Below, in pieces: positions 9,809 through 18,073 of a stretch of DNA of 64,000 nt; positions within the stretch are counted from its first letter, which is position 1; each line of letters begins with the position of its first letter. Position numbers and translations under genes: made by a program. Source of the stretch: Corynebacterium sp. MSK297 (GTDB lineage Bacteria > Actinomycetota > Actinomycetes > Mycobacteriales > Mycobacteriaceae); the NCBI RefSeq assembly GCF_030232885.1, contig NZ_JASPGD010000007.1, positions 1 to 64,000 on the forward strand. The letters are read 5' to 3'. The notes below the pieces were generated by a model. That model saw only the letters and a program-made list of their open reading frames with translations. It did not search any database and was not told where the DNA came from.

Positions 9809-10309
9809 ATGATCCCTTCCGGTGTTGACATAGCTGACCTCTCTGCACAGTTGCGTGAAGATCAGTTAGCTATTGGCCCGAATGCTGAATTTGGGCGGAT
9901 GCAGGAATCGGAACTACTGGATGTTCTAAGCGTGAGTAATCAAGAAAGCGGCTCAGGCGTTTATGGTGGAGCAGATTTTGGGCTAGCACTTATCGACGTT
10001 CCGGTTGGCAAGGCTGCGGACTTGCGCGACGTAGCTCAGGAGCTGCAACTAAATACCGAAATTGAGACCATAGTGGTGCGCACTCCGACTGCTGGAGCAG
10101 CAGTGAGTGAGCTTTATTCGCGTGCTGAACTGGAAGCAGCAGAATCAGCTTTTGCTCATGTGCAAACCAGTACTGGGTTCCACAACTTTGTCGATGTGCT
10201 TTCAGGTGCCCCGATCCAATGGGGCCCTGTCGCTATCGTACTCGCAGTAGTCATTGCTACAGCCTTGACTGCATCGTGGTTGTTGGTAACCAAATCGTTA
10301 CGTAATTGA
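9809..10309 (+). CDS. Rv1476-type membrane protein
   Basis: A 166-residue protein with a soluble N-terminal part of about 130 residues and one C-terminal membrane helix (VAIVLAVVIATALTASWLLV), ending in a short basic tail. This fits the Rv1476 family, which in mycobacteria and corynebacteria lies between acn and the ripA-like gene exactly as here. Its function is not established; the position next to a cell-separation hydrolase suggests an envelope role. It is divergent from acn across 247 bp. The start is the ATG at 9809. Confidence 0.82.
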   Translation: MIPSGVDIADLSAQLREDQLAIGPNAEFGRMQESELLDVLSVSNQESGSGVYGGADFGLALIDVPVGKAADLRDVAQELQLNTEIETIVVRTPTAGAAVSELYSRAELEAAESAFAHVQTSTGFHNFVDVLSGAPIQWGPVAIVLAVVIATALTASWLLVTKSLRN

Positions 10310-10768
10310 GTCCATTTCCTGCGTGTCGCTGATATTGTGATAAACGACACATGAAAAAAGTTGATGCTTCTTTCTGCAGGCCATCAGGTTAGTCCGGCCT
10401 CAATACTTGACTTAATGCGCGGGAGAATTGTGAATACATGTGCCCCTGTTGCGTCGTGTGGCATATGGTTTGGCTATTGGCTCACGAGCCATAGCACTGA
10501 GGTTTGAACTCATGGTGGAGACACACCGGAAATTCTGAATACAGTCTTGATCCTTGACTACTCGTCAGCACGGGCATGTGGGGAGGCACGCCAGGAGCAA
10601 CGATGGCCAGAAGGATGCGGCTGATTCAGTCTTTCATTCACCGTTGTTTGCGACGGTGAGTTTCTGCCTGATTCTTGCTTCGCTAGGCCCGTGTGTCGGT
10701 ACCCACTGTCGTAGATTTCCGCGCAGAGTCAGGTTTCAATGCTTGACTATGCCTGTCAGGAGTGTGTC
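10310..10768 (+). promoter_or_regulatory. Long non-coding leader upstream of the NlpC/P60 gene
   Basis: A 459-bp stretch without a convincing gene. It holds several small hairpins: CTAT-GGCT/AGCC-ATAG with one bulged T (10474-10494), TGAG/CTCA (10498-10512) and CACCGT/ACGGTG (10639-10658). A frame opening with TTG at 10554 that overlaps the next gene is not convincing. A structured 5' leader controlling the wall hydrolase is possible; I could not match it to the c-di-AMP (ydaO) consensus or another riboswitch from memory. Confidence 0.4.
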
Positions 10769-12562
10769 GTGCCTTCATCGTCTCACCGGCGTGTCTTTCG
10801 CGTAGGCAGTTTTAGTGCAGCTATCGCATGCACCGCATCGCTTTCATTGTTTGGGTCCTCAGCTTTTGCGCAGGCAACGCCGAAAGATCAGTTGCAGCCT
10901 GCGGTCTCTGAACTGATTTCCACAATCACCGAGGCCGATGCGGACCTCAACAACTTGGATCTTAGAATTGGTGCTCTGGGCGAATCCGTCAACGAAGCGC
11001 TCGCTATTTTGCAGGATTCTCGATCCAAAGCCACTCAAGCGCAGCGGGGGGTTTCAGCGGCACAACAAGAGCTTGCCGACGCCCAGGCTGAGATTGCAAG
11101 TGCGCAGGAGGAGTTGGATGAGCTTTCACGCGCCAAATATCGGCGCGCGGCTGGTTCGTCCGGGTTGCATGTAATCAGCGGGAGTGATCACCGCGATGAT
11201 GAGCTCTACCGCAAATCGATGCTACGCGCACAAAGTGAAGAAAAGCTTACGACTATCGATGAGCTTGACCGAGTACGTACTGAGAAAGCCAATAAGGAAT
11301 CCCAGCTACGGAAAACGCATGAGTTAGCCGAAGCCCGTGTAGAACAAGCTGCTACCGCAGAATCAGATGCGCGCGAACTATTGGAGCAAACCAGAGCCAA
11401 AATCGGGCAAGCGCAACAACAGCGCAAACAGGTCGCGCAAGAACGAGAACAAGCCCAGGAAGAGCTTGCCTCAGCGCGAGGTGCCAGCAATAACCACACA
11501 ATTGGGAATACCGGTGCAGACGACGCTTTTTCAGAGCATGCGTCAGCTAACATAGCCTCTCGTTCTACTGCGGATAGTGCACTTGATCTCACCGTAGACA
11601 CAAACGACAACGGTAATGACGAATCACCCGCTGAAACAGGGCAGGCTGGACAATCCGAGCAGAATGGTGACGTCTCAGCTGAATTGCATGAGTTAATCAA
11701 TCAAGCTGCTGAGACTGTCAGTGAATATCTACCGGAGCACACAGCTTTAGATTCAGTCTCGCAGGACAGCAACAGAATTGAAGACAACGCACAGGATCCA
11801 CCTTCGCCGATACCTGCATTACAAACAGTTGGTGGTTCTGAGATCCAACCACCAACGACAACTCAGGAAACAACGACTGAAGAAACAACGACAGCGGAGA
11901 CGGCTACTGGCGCCAATGCTGAAACGGAAGGGGAAGCCGTTTCAGCTGCGGGCCCAGAGCAGCAATCCGTTGGGCAAGCAAGCTCCCAACACACTGCTGA
12001 ATCTGCAGCTGACGCCACACCACAATCAACAGATAGTGGTAGTGACGTTGCGGAAGAACTCAGTGGTGTATTAGAAGAACTCAGCACTAATGAGTCTGTG
12101 TCAGAAGATGTTTCTGCAGGTTTTGCAGAGGTAGCTCCATCACAGCAGGCACAAGCGATACTGTCTCGTGCACGTTCCCAGCTGGGTGTCGATTACGCCT
12201 GGGGCGGTGGCAATGCGCAAGGGCCAACTGCAGGTATCCGCGATGGCGGACATGCAGACATCAACGGTGATTACGGCAAGGTAGGCTTCGACTGTTCCGG
12301 ATTGGTGCAGTACGCCTTTGCAGGTGTAGGTATTTCGCTGCCGCACTATAGCGGTGGTCAGTACCGCCACGGCACTCACGTATCTACGTCGAATCTGCAA
12401 CCAGGTGACCTGATCTTCTATGGACCAGGTGGATCACAGCATGTCGCGATTTATTCCGGCGACGGCATGATGATCGAGGCTCCTCATTCCGGCTCACACG
12501 TTCGCGAAGTTCCGGTGCGTCACACCGGTATGACCGAAAACGCGGTGCGGTTATTGGGCTAG
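10769..12562 (+). CDS. Secreted NlpC/P60 peptidoglycan hydrolase (RipA-like)
   Basis: A 597-residue exported D,L-endopeptidase of the RipA type. A signal peptide ends near AFAQA (about residue 38); a long coiled coil follows (about 50-250); then a Ser/Thr/Glu/Gln-rich low-complexity linker; then a C-terminal NlpC/P60 domain (about 455-597). The catalytic Cys is in VGFDCSGLVQYAF and His in GGSQHVAIYSG. The start GTG at 10769 has AGGAG 6 nt upstream; the in-frame ATG at 10739 has no such site. Homologues cleave peptidoglycan stems during daughter-cell separation, with the coiled coil acting as a gate. It follows the Rv1476-type gene, as in mycobacteria. Confidence 0.92.
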   Translation: MPSSSHRRVFRVGSFSAAIACTASLSLFGSSAFAQATPKDQLQPAVSELISTITEADADLNNLDLRIGALGESVNEALAILQDSRSKATQAQRGVSAAQQELADAQAEIASAQEELDELSRAKYRRAAGSSGLHVISGSDHRDDELYRKSMLRAQSEEKLTTIDELDRVRTEKANKESQLRKTHELAEARVEQAATAESDARELLEQTRAKIGQAQQQRKQVAQEREQAQEELASARGASNNHTIGNTGADDAFSEHASANIASRSTADSALDLTVDTNDNGNDESPAETGQAGQSEQNGDVSAELHELINQAAETVSEYLPEHTALDSVSQDSNRIEDNAQDPPSPIPALQTVGGSEIQPPTTTQETTTEETTTAETATGANAETEGEAVSAAGPEQQSVGQASSQHTAESAADATPQSTDSGSDVAEELSGVLEELSTNESVSEDVSAGFAEVAPSQQAQAILSRARSQLGVDYAWGGGNAQGPTAGIRDGGHADINGDYGKVGFDCSGLVQYAFAGVGISLPHYSGGQYRHGTHVSTSNLQPGDLIFYGPGGSQHVAIYSGDGMMIEAPHSGSHVREVPVRHTGMTENAVRLLG

Positions 12563-12609
12563 TCGTGCAAAACGACCACCACCAAAATCTGCCTTGCTAG
12601 TCTAAAGAC

Positions 12610-13680
12610 ATGACTGATTTGCACCCTTTGACTGACTATGATGCACTCCTAGTCCTTTCCTTTGGCGGCCCCGAAGGAAACGACGAGGTTGTGCCGTTTC
12701 TAGAAAACGTCACTCGAGGACGCGGAATTCCACGTGAGCGTCTAGAAGAAGTCGGCGAACACTACTTTAATTTCGATGGAATTAGTCCCATCAATGCGCA
12801 AAATCGTGAGCTTATCGCAAACCTAGAAGACGTTCTTGCCCGGCGCGAAATTAACTTGCCGGTATATTTCGGCAACCGTAACTGGCACCCATTTGGCGAG
12901 GATGCCGCTGAGCAGATCGCTCGTGACGGTCATCGAAAAGTGTTGGTGCTCGCCACTTCCGCATGGGGCGGGTACTCTGCTTGCCGACAATATAACGAAG
13001 ATATTAAACGGATTCGCGAACACTTAGCGGAACAGAATCTACCTGAGGTTCACTTCACCAAGATTCGTCAATTCTTTTCCCACCCAGCCTTCATTTCTGA
13101 AACCGCGGCTGCGATCGCCCAAGCCTATGCCAATATCCCAGCCGAACGCCGCGAACACACCCGCATGCTATTTACTGCGCACTCAGTTCCCAACCGCCAT
13201 GACGACGTTGGTGGTGCTGACGGCGATAAAAACCTGTACTCGCGACAGGTAGCAGAAGCTGCTCGGTTGGCGGCTGCCGAAGCTGGTATTGAGGATTACG
13301 ATCTGGTGTGGCAATCGCGCTCTGGTGATCCGCGTGTGCCGTGGCTAGAACCAGACATCGTCGACCATACCGAGTATCTGGCGGATAACCGAGGCATCAA
13401 AGCCGTAGTCGTGTGCGCGATTGGCTTTATTACCGACCACATGGAGGTTATGTGGGATCTGGATACCGAGCTTGTAGAAGCGGCGCACGACAAAGACGTG
13501 CACGTTGAGCGTGCGCGCACCGCAGGACTGACGCAGCAATTTGCCGAAATGGTTGTCGATATTGCTGCAGAGTCTGCAGCTGGAGAAATCGTCGAGAAGC
13601 TCGGCAAGGTGACGGTGCAGGGCAGCACTGATAACGGCGCGCCATGCGCCCCTGGATGTTGCGATATTTGGAGCAAATAA
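12610..13680 (+). CDS. hemH: Coproporphyrin-type ferrochelatase
   Basis: A 356-residue ferrochelatase that inserts Fe2+ into the porphyrin; in actinobacteria the substrate is coproporphyrin III (gene also called cpfC). The active-site His is in LFTAHSVPNRH. Cys125 (GGYSACRQ) and three C-terminal cysteines (Cys346, Cys350, Cys351 in APCAPGCCD) are spaced as in ferrochelatases that bind a [2Fe-2S] cluster. TAGTCT lies 6 nt before the ATG, so the mRNA is probably leaderless. It follows the NlpC/P60 gene in the same orientation and converges on a conserved unknown gene 2 bp away. Confidence 0.94.
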   Translation: MTDLHPLTDYDALLVLSFGGPEGNDEVVPFLENVTRGRGIPRERLEEVGEHYFNFDGISPINAQNRELIANLEDVLARREINLPVYFGNRNWHPFGEDAAEQIARDGHRKVLVLATSAWGGYSACRQYNEDIKRIREHLAEQNLPEVHFTKIRQFFSHPAFISETAAAIAQAYANIPAERREHTRMLFTAHSVPNRHDDVGGADGDKNLYSRQVAEAARLAAAEAGIEDYDLVWQSRSGDPRVPWLEPDIVDHTEYLADNRGIKAVVVCAIGFITDHMEVMWDLDTELVEAAHDKDVHVERARTAGLTQQFAEMVVDIAAESAAGEIVEKLGKVTVQGSTDNGAPCAPGCCDIWSK

Positions 13681-13682
13681 GG

Positions 13683-14447
13683 CTAGCGGCGCGCGAATTC
13701 TGCGCACGCACGTTCAACCCCTGCCATGCGGGCTTGGCGCAGATAGCGGAAAAGCCCGAAGAGGTAGGGATCAAGGCTGTGATCGCCTAGTTTGTCTGTC
13801 AGCATTTCGATAGTTGCGGCAACGGTATCGGCACGCGCGAATAACTTCGCAACCCGGGGAGGTACAGACCCGGGCAAACCCGGGATATCGTAGAAATCTG
13901 CAAGAGTTCCCACGGTCATGCGGGCATTTGGCAGGTCTGCCGGGATATGTCCGGATTGCTCAATCAATTCAGCCGCAGCATTGGTTGCCTGGCTGAGATA
14001 ATAATCCGCATCACCGGCAAGTAAGCCTGAACTGGCCGGAATCGGTTGGGTTTCTCGAACCCAAGTCCAGTCAGTGTGCCCATTGGCGTACCGTGGAATA
14101 AGTACATGGTGCAACGCTGGGTCATTGTCTGTGACCACAATCGCTCCGGAGGCAGGATTTTGTGCGAAATTCTGGGCCGATTCTCCAGCGATGGGGAGCG
14201 CCGGTGGTTCACCAGGGCCTGCTAGCACGAGCTTGAGTACAGGTTCGGGGTTTGTCAGTATGTCCGTGGTTGCTGCACGCAGCCCGGACAATAACTCGAT
14301 AATGGCGGTACCTTCTACAGTGTTCTTGCCGCCAAGCTCTTGCAATGCATCGATGGTCGCATCGCTTGATTCATAGCCATATAACCAGGCTGCGAGCCAC
14401 ACTGCAGCGTTTTGTACGGGGGAATAAACTTCGGCGCGGATAGACAT
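13683..14447 (-). CDS. Conserved corynebacterial protein of unknown function
   Basis: A 254-residue soluble protein, mostly helical by composition (EVYSPVQNAAVWLAAWLYGYES; PYLFGLFRYLRQARMAG near the end). I recognise no catalytic motif, signal peptide or membrane segment. The start at 14447 is preferred over a frame extending to 14666: TACTAT lies 8 nt upstream on the minus strand (leaderless pattern), and the longer frame would run through the divergent DUF3097 gene. It ends 2 bp from the convergent hemH stop. Confidence 0.75.
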   Translation of the reverse strand: MSIRAEVYSPVQNAAVWLAAWLYGYESSDATIDALQELGGKNTVEGTAIIELLSGLRAATTDILTNPEPVLKLVLAGPGEPPALPIAGESAQNFAQNPASGAIVVTDNDPALHHVLIPRYANGHTDWTWVRETQPIPASSGLLAGDADYYLSQATNAAAELIEQSGHIPADLPNARMTVGTLADFYDIPGLPGSVPPRVAKLFARADTVAATIEMLTDKLGDHSLDPYLFGLFRYLRQARMAGVERACAEFARR

Positions 14448-14480
14448 CGTCGGCCATAGTAATAGATACACTGGCAAATT

Positions 14481-15329
14481 ATGAGCAGTAAGCGGTATAG
14501 CGGTGATATCTTGCAAGGTCACAAGCGTAGGCAGGCACCCACTTTTCCGGACCTGCCAGCACAACCAGGGATGGTTCTCGAGGTTGTTGGAGAAGATTTT
14601 GTCGGCGCGCTTATTGATATCGACAAAACATTTTCCGGGCACCTCGCGCGACTCGAAGATCGCCACGGAACGCGACGAGTGTTTCCCATTATTCCAGGTG
14701 GATTCATGTTTGAAGGTCGGCGGGTAAACCTATCGAAAGCCATGCAGCAACCTGCCGCCCAGACAGCAACTCATTCGAATTCTGGGTCTCGCCGGGTACA
14801 GAATGTCAGTGCAAAAATCGCAGCCCCATCTCGTATCTGGGTAGAGGGCATCCACGACGCAGCACTCGTCGAAAAGATTTGGGGGCATGATTTACGCGTC
14901 GAAGGCGTCGTGGTGGAATATCTAGAAGGGCTCGATAATCTTGCAGAACGGCTTGCGGAATTTCAACCGAACGCGCAGCGCCGCATCGGCGTGCTAGCCG
15001 ACCACTTAATTGCTGGCACGAAGGAGGCACGGTTAACAGAAGACGTCGGTCCGCACGTTTTGGTTACTGGCCACCCATATGTCGATATTTGGGAAGCGGT
15101 CAAGCCTGAGCGCGTGGGACTACGGAAGTGGCCGCAGGTTCCCCGAGGGCAAGACTGGAAAACCGGCGTGTGTGATGCCGTGGGGTGGCCTGACCCGAAA
15201 GAGGCGTGGCATCGGATCTATAACTCTGTACATTCGTTTCGCGACATCGACATCTCGTTGATCGGTGCCGTTGAACGTTTGGTGGATTTCGTAACTAACC
15301 CTGATCTGCAGAAATCTGATTTGCTGTAG
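14481..15329 (+). CDS. DUF3097 family protein
   Basis: A 282-residue protein matching the actinobacterial DUF3097 family, with segments such as APSRIWVEGIHDAALVEKIW, RIGVLADHLIAGTKEARL and VLVTGHPYVDIWEAVKP. The WVEGIHDAALVEK stretch resembles a Toprim-like acidic core, but that is only my inference. TACACT lies 8 nt before the ATG (leaderless). It is divergent from the preceding unknown gene with a 33-bp gap, and its last 35 bp overlap the convergent HTH gene. Function unknown. Confidence 0.82.
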   Translation: MSSKRYSGDILQGHKRRQAPTFPDLPAQPGMVLEVVGEDFVGALIDIDKTFSGHLARLEDRHGTRRVFPIIPGGFMFEGRRVNLSKAMQQPAAQTATHSNSGSRRVQNVSAKIAAPSRIWVEGIHDAALVEKIWGHDLRVEGVVVEYLEGLDNLAERLAEFQPNAQRRIGVLADHLIAGTKEARLTEDVGPHVLVTGHPYVDIWEAVKPERVGLRKWPQVPRGQDWKTGVCDAVGWPDPKEAWHRIYNSVHSFRDIDISLIGAVERLVDFVTNPDLQKSDLL

Positions 15330-15867
15330 ATAATAAATTGACCGCCAAGCGCCAGCCGGCAGATTCTGCAGCCCAGCCGGCTGCTTGCAGGCGCTGCGAA
15401 ATGGCCTGTTTGGAAATTCCGAGTCGTTCGGCGGCCTCATTCTGGCTCAATCCGCGCCGGACCATTGCGGTGGCTTCTCTACCTTCGTAGGTGCGCTTGT
15501 TCAACACTTGTCCCAGTAAGGCAAAGCAGGCCGCGATGTCTTCAGCGGTCGCAGGTGGTGCTGAAACAACATCAGCGCGCACGGTTCCGGCGCGAGTATT
15601 TCTCGGCAGTGCGCGCCGTGCAGCAGACAGTGCCTCACCGACATCGTGCGCAATCCCAATTCCCACGGCCCATTCGCCGTCGGCAAGCAAAGCCATCGTG
15701 ATATCACACACGGTGGAAGGCTCTGCCATAGCGGAAGCGATGTCTTCTACACTAATGACCTCGAATCCATCCACTCCGTCCAGATTCGATAATGCTGCGG
15801 CAGAGCGCTGGACTAAATCAGCGCGTCGGGGTGCGCTGCCGCGGTAACGGGCATGGACGGCGAGCAT
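15295..15867 (-). CDS. HTH DNA-binding protein (SatD-like?)
   Basis: A 190-residue protein with a clear C-terminal helix-turn-helix (GLSQNEAAERLGISKQAISQ, about 139-158) and an N-terminal alpha/beta part reminiscent of SatD-type proteins; that family assignment is tentative. The start ATG has AGGAGG 4 nt upstream. A 7-bp inverted repeat brackets its likely -10 box (15893-15914), suggesting autoregulation. It follows the TVP38 gene on the same strand, and its 3' end overlaps the convergent DUF3097 gene by 35 bp. Confidence 0.75.
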   Translation of the reverse strand: MLAVHARYRGSAPRRADLVQRSAAALSNLDGVDGFEVISVEDIASAMAEPSTVCDITMALLADGEWAVGIGIAHDVGEALSAARRALPRNTRAGTVRADVVSAPPATAEDIAACFALLGQVLNKRTYEGREATAMVRRGLSQNEAAERLGISKQAISQRLQAAGWAAESAGWRLAVNLLSTANQISADQG

Positions 15868-15892
15868 GATCCTCCTGAAAAGTCGATGAATC

Positions 15893-15914
15893 CTGAGGTT
15901 AGTCTATACCTCAG
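15893..15914 (-). promoter_or_regulatory. Inverted repeat over the HTH-gene promoter
   Basis: Arms CTGAGGT (15893-15899) and ACCTCAG (15908-15914) flank an 8-nt spacer. On the minus strand the spacer reads ATAGACTA and contains a likely -10 (TAGACT) for the HTH gene that starts at 15867. The repeat overlaps the stop codon of the TVP38 gene. Arrangement and symmetry fit an operator, probably for the HTH protein itself. Confidence 0.55.
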
Positions 15915-16701
15915 ACTTGATTACTGTGCGGGTGTGTACGGGCATACGAGCATCGAGAATCAAACCGCCAATGCCGACCACCGCGATAGCAACCAATAGA
16001 ACGATGACAAGTGGGTTGGTTCCGGCAATCAACGTGTCCCCGAACAACACTCCGACGACGGTTCCTGGTGCGGATCCAACGAGTGTGGCGAGCACAAAGG
16101 GGAAAAAGGGGATCGATGTCAGTGCTGCAGTGTAATTGACTAGCGAAAAAGGCACGCCTGCAATAAGACGTAAGGATGCGACTGCCAGCCAGCCACGTTT
16201 GCGCAACCGATAATTGATGCCGGCGACCGCGGGGTGTTTGAGCCGGGGAGCCATCCAGTCGCCGAGCAGCCAGCGAACGAGGAGCAGTGAAATTGTCGCG
16301 GAGGCAGTCAACGCGGTTAATGCAATGATGAGCCCAACCCACGGACCGTACAAAATTCCTGACGCTACCGTCCATACCGTCCGAGGTAGGGGGAATTGTG
16401 TGAAAAAGACATAACCCAGCCAGAACAGAATCATGAAACCGCGACCTGCAGATTCGGCTGATTCACGCAAGGAGGTCAGCGTGGGAAAGTCGATGACGAT
16501 AAACAACACAACCAAACCAATAGCAATCGCGCCGACGGTAAGCATGCGTGCGAGTGACCAGCGGCGAATTGAATCCCAGGCATCACGACGAATGGTGGCG
16601 CAAAAATGCAGAAAACTTCTGAGCCATGGGGTGCGTCGTCGAGAGCCTGTGGCTTTGTTTGCTCGCGGCTGGTGTTCTGGGTGGGTTCGTTCTGAATCCA
16701 T
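15904..16701 (-). CDS. TVP38/TMEM64 (DedA-like) membrane protein
   Basis: A 265-residue integral membrane protein. After about 50 basic, hydrophilic residues come about six hydrophobic segments (for example MLTVGAIAIGLVVLFIVIDF, VGLIIALTALTASATISLLL, VIVLLVAIAVVGIGGLIL). The conserved SNARE-associated/TVP38 core is visible: YRLRKRGWLAVASLRLIAGV, PFSLVNYTAALTSI and GSAPGTVVGVLFGD. Members are linked to lipid scrambling or envelope homeostasis; the substrate is unknown here. It is divergent from the iron-ABC operon across 169 bp and upstream of the HTH gene. Confidence 0.88.
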   Translation of the reverse strand: MDSERTHPEHQPRANKATGSRRRTPWLRSFLHFCATIRRDAWDSIRRWSLARMLTVGAIAIGLVVLFIVIDFPTLTSLRESAESAGRGFMILFWLGYVFFTQFPLPRTVWTVASGILYGPWVGLIIALTALTASATISLLLVRWLLGDWMAPRLKHPAVAGINYRLRKRGWLAVASLRLIAGVPFSLVNYTAALTSIPFFPFVLATLVGSAPGTVVGVLFGDTLIAGTNPLVIVLLVAIAVVGIGGLILDARMPVHTRTVIKSEV

Positions 16702-16870
16702 GGGTATTCAGTCTAGTTGCTGTCCGTGATCGTTGGAGCAAAACCGATCGTATGACTTAGATCATGTGTGCAAAAACAAAACAAAATAAATTGTTGACCC
16801 TTGCCTTAATTGTTAATATTTGCCTGTCCTTATATAACTTCTGGTTGATGAGCCATGTACAAGGAGAGTT

Positions 16871-18073
16871 ATGTCCTTTAAAACGAAAAGAATCTTGACG
16901 GCGCTGGCGGCTGGCGTTGTTTCCGCAACCGTTCTTGTGGCCTGCAGCACCGAGCAAGCTAGCCAAGCAAATGGTGATTCAGACAACGGTAATGGCAACG
17001 ATGACGCGAACAACGGTGCTCTGACGCTGACAGATATCGCCGGCCGTGAAGTGACCCTGGAAGAAGACCCAGAGCGCATCATCCTGGGTGAAGGACGCTC
17101 CCTGTTTGCAACAGGCATTGTGAACACCGAAAATCCGTTGGACAAGATCGTTGGCATTGGCACCGACCTGAAGCAAAATGTTCCAGACTACTATGAGCGC
17201 CTAGAAGAAAAGCTTCCAGAAGTCAGTGAGATCCCTGAAATCGGTGGATTGGCCAAGGGGGATGTCACCGTAGAAAACCTGTTGAGCATGGCACCAGATT
17301 TGGTCATCCTATCAATGGACACGTATGAGGCCTCTGAAAAAGCCGGTTTGACTACAAAAATGGATGAAGTGGGCATCGAGTACGTCGTCACAGATTTCCG
17401 TGCAAAACCATTGCAGAACACCACGAGATCGATGGAATTGTTCGGCCAAATTTTTAACCAAGAAGAGCGCGCGGCCGAATTCAATAAGGACTGGCAAGAA
17501 ACTGTCGATTTGGTGCAAGAACGCGCGGAAAAAGTTGAAGAAAAACCAAAGACCTTTGTATGGCGCGCAGCCGGCGTACTAGATTGCTGTGGCTCGTGGA
17601 ATGATTCGAATATCTCGCAATTGGTTAACACCGCTGGTGGAGACAACGTCGGAGATCACGTCATCGAGGGTGAATCCGGTGCACTGACACCCGAAAAAGT
17701 CCTGGAATCCGATCCAGATATGATCATCGCTACCGGCGGTGACTGGTCCGAAAAGAAAGACGATGAAGGCAATCCCGTAGGCTATGCGGCCGTTGGCTAC
17801 GGTATCGAGGAATCCGAGGCAAAAGCCAGCATCGCAAAATTGCCGGAAGTACAGCCTGGCTTTGACAACCTGCGTGCAGTCCAAGACAACCAATTGCACG
17901 CTTTGTGGCACCAGTTCTATAACTCTCCATTCAACTATTTGGCACTATTGCAGATCGCACAGTGGATCAATCCAGACGCCTACGAAGACATCGATGTTGA
18001 GCAGGAATGGCTGGAATCGCAAAAGAAATACTCGCCAATTTCTGGCGAAGGCACCCTGTTTATTACTAATTAA
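16871..18073 (+). CDS. Iron/siderophore ABC transporter substrate-binding lipoprotein
   Basis: A 400-residue FecB/PeriplasmicBP_2-type receptor. The signal peptide ends in the lipobox VLVAC (about residues 21-25), followed by an Asn/Asp/Gly-rich spacer and the binding domain (LTDIAGREVTLEEDPERIIL; GGLAKGDVTVENLLSMAPDL). It would capture ferric siderophore or heme outside the membrane; which one cannot be told. AAGGAG lies 4 nt before the ATG. A weak promoter TTGTTG-17-TAATAT is visible upstream, but I see no canonical DtxR box. It is the first gene of a three-gene operon, overlapping the permease by one base (TAATG). Confidence 0.9.
   Translation: MSFKTKRILTALAAGVVSATVLVACSTEQASQANGDSDNGNGNDDANNGALTLTDIAGREVTLEEDPERIILGEGRSLFATGIVNTENPLDKIVGIGTDLKQNVPDYYERLEEKLPEVSEIPEIGGLAKGDVTVENLLSMAPDLVILSMDTYEASEKAGLTTKMDEVGIEYVVTDFRAKPLQNTTRSMELFGQIFNQEERAAEFNKDWQETVDLVQERAEKVEEKPKTFVWRAAGVLDCCGSWNDSNISQLVNTAGGDNVGDHVIEGESGALTPEKVLESDPDMIIATGGDWSEKKDDEGNPVGYAAVGYGIEESEAKASIAKLPEVQPGFDNLRAVQDNQLHALWHQFYNSPFNYLALLQIAQWINPDAYEDIDVEQEWLESQKKYSPISGEGTLFITN

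Noticed and set aside
10310..10768. c-di-AMP (ydaO) riboswitch
   Set aside because: Suggested by gene context, but the conserved purine-rich core could not be found by eye.
10554..10805. 83-residue frame starting with TTG in the leader of the NlpC/P60 gene
   Set aside because: No ribosome-binding site, overlaps the signal peptide region in another frame, and has no recognisable sequence.
16741..16870. DtxR or Zur box upstream of the iron-ABC operon
   Set aside because: Looked for TTAGG...CCTAA and AT-rich Zur palindromes; none was found.
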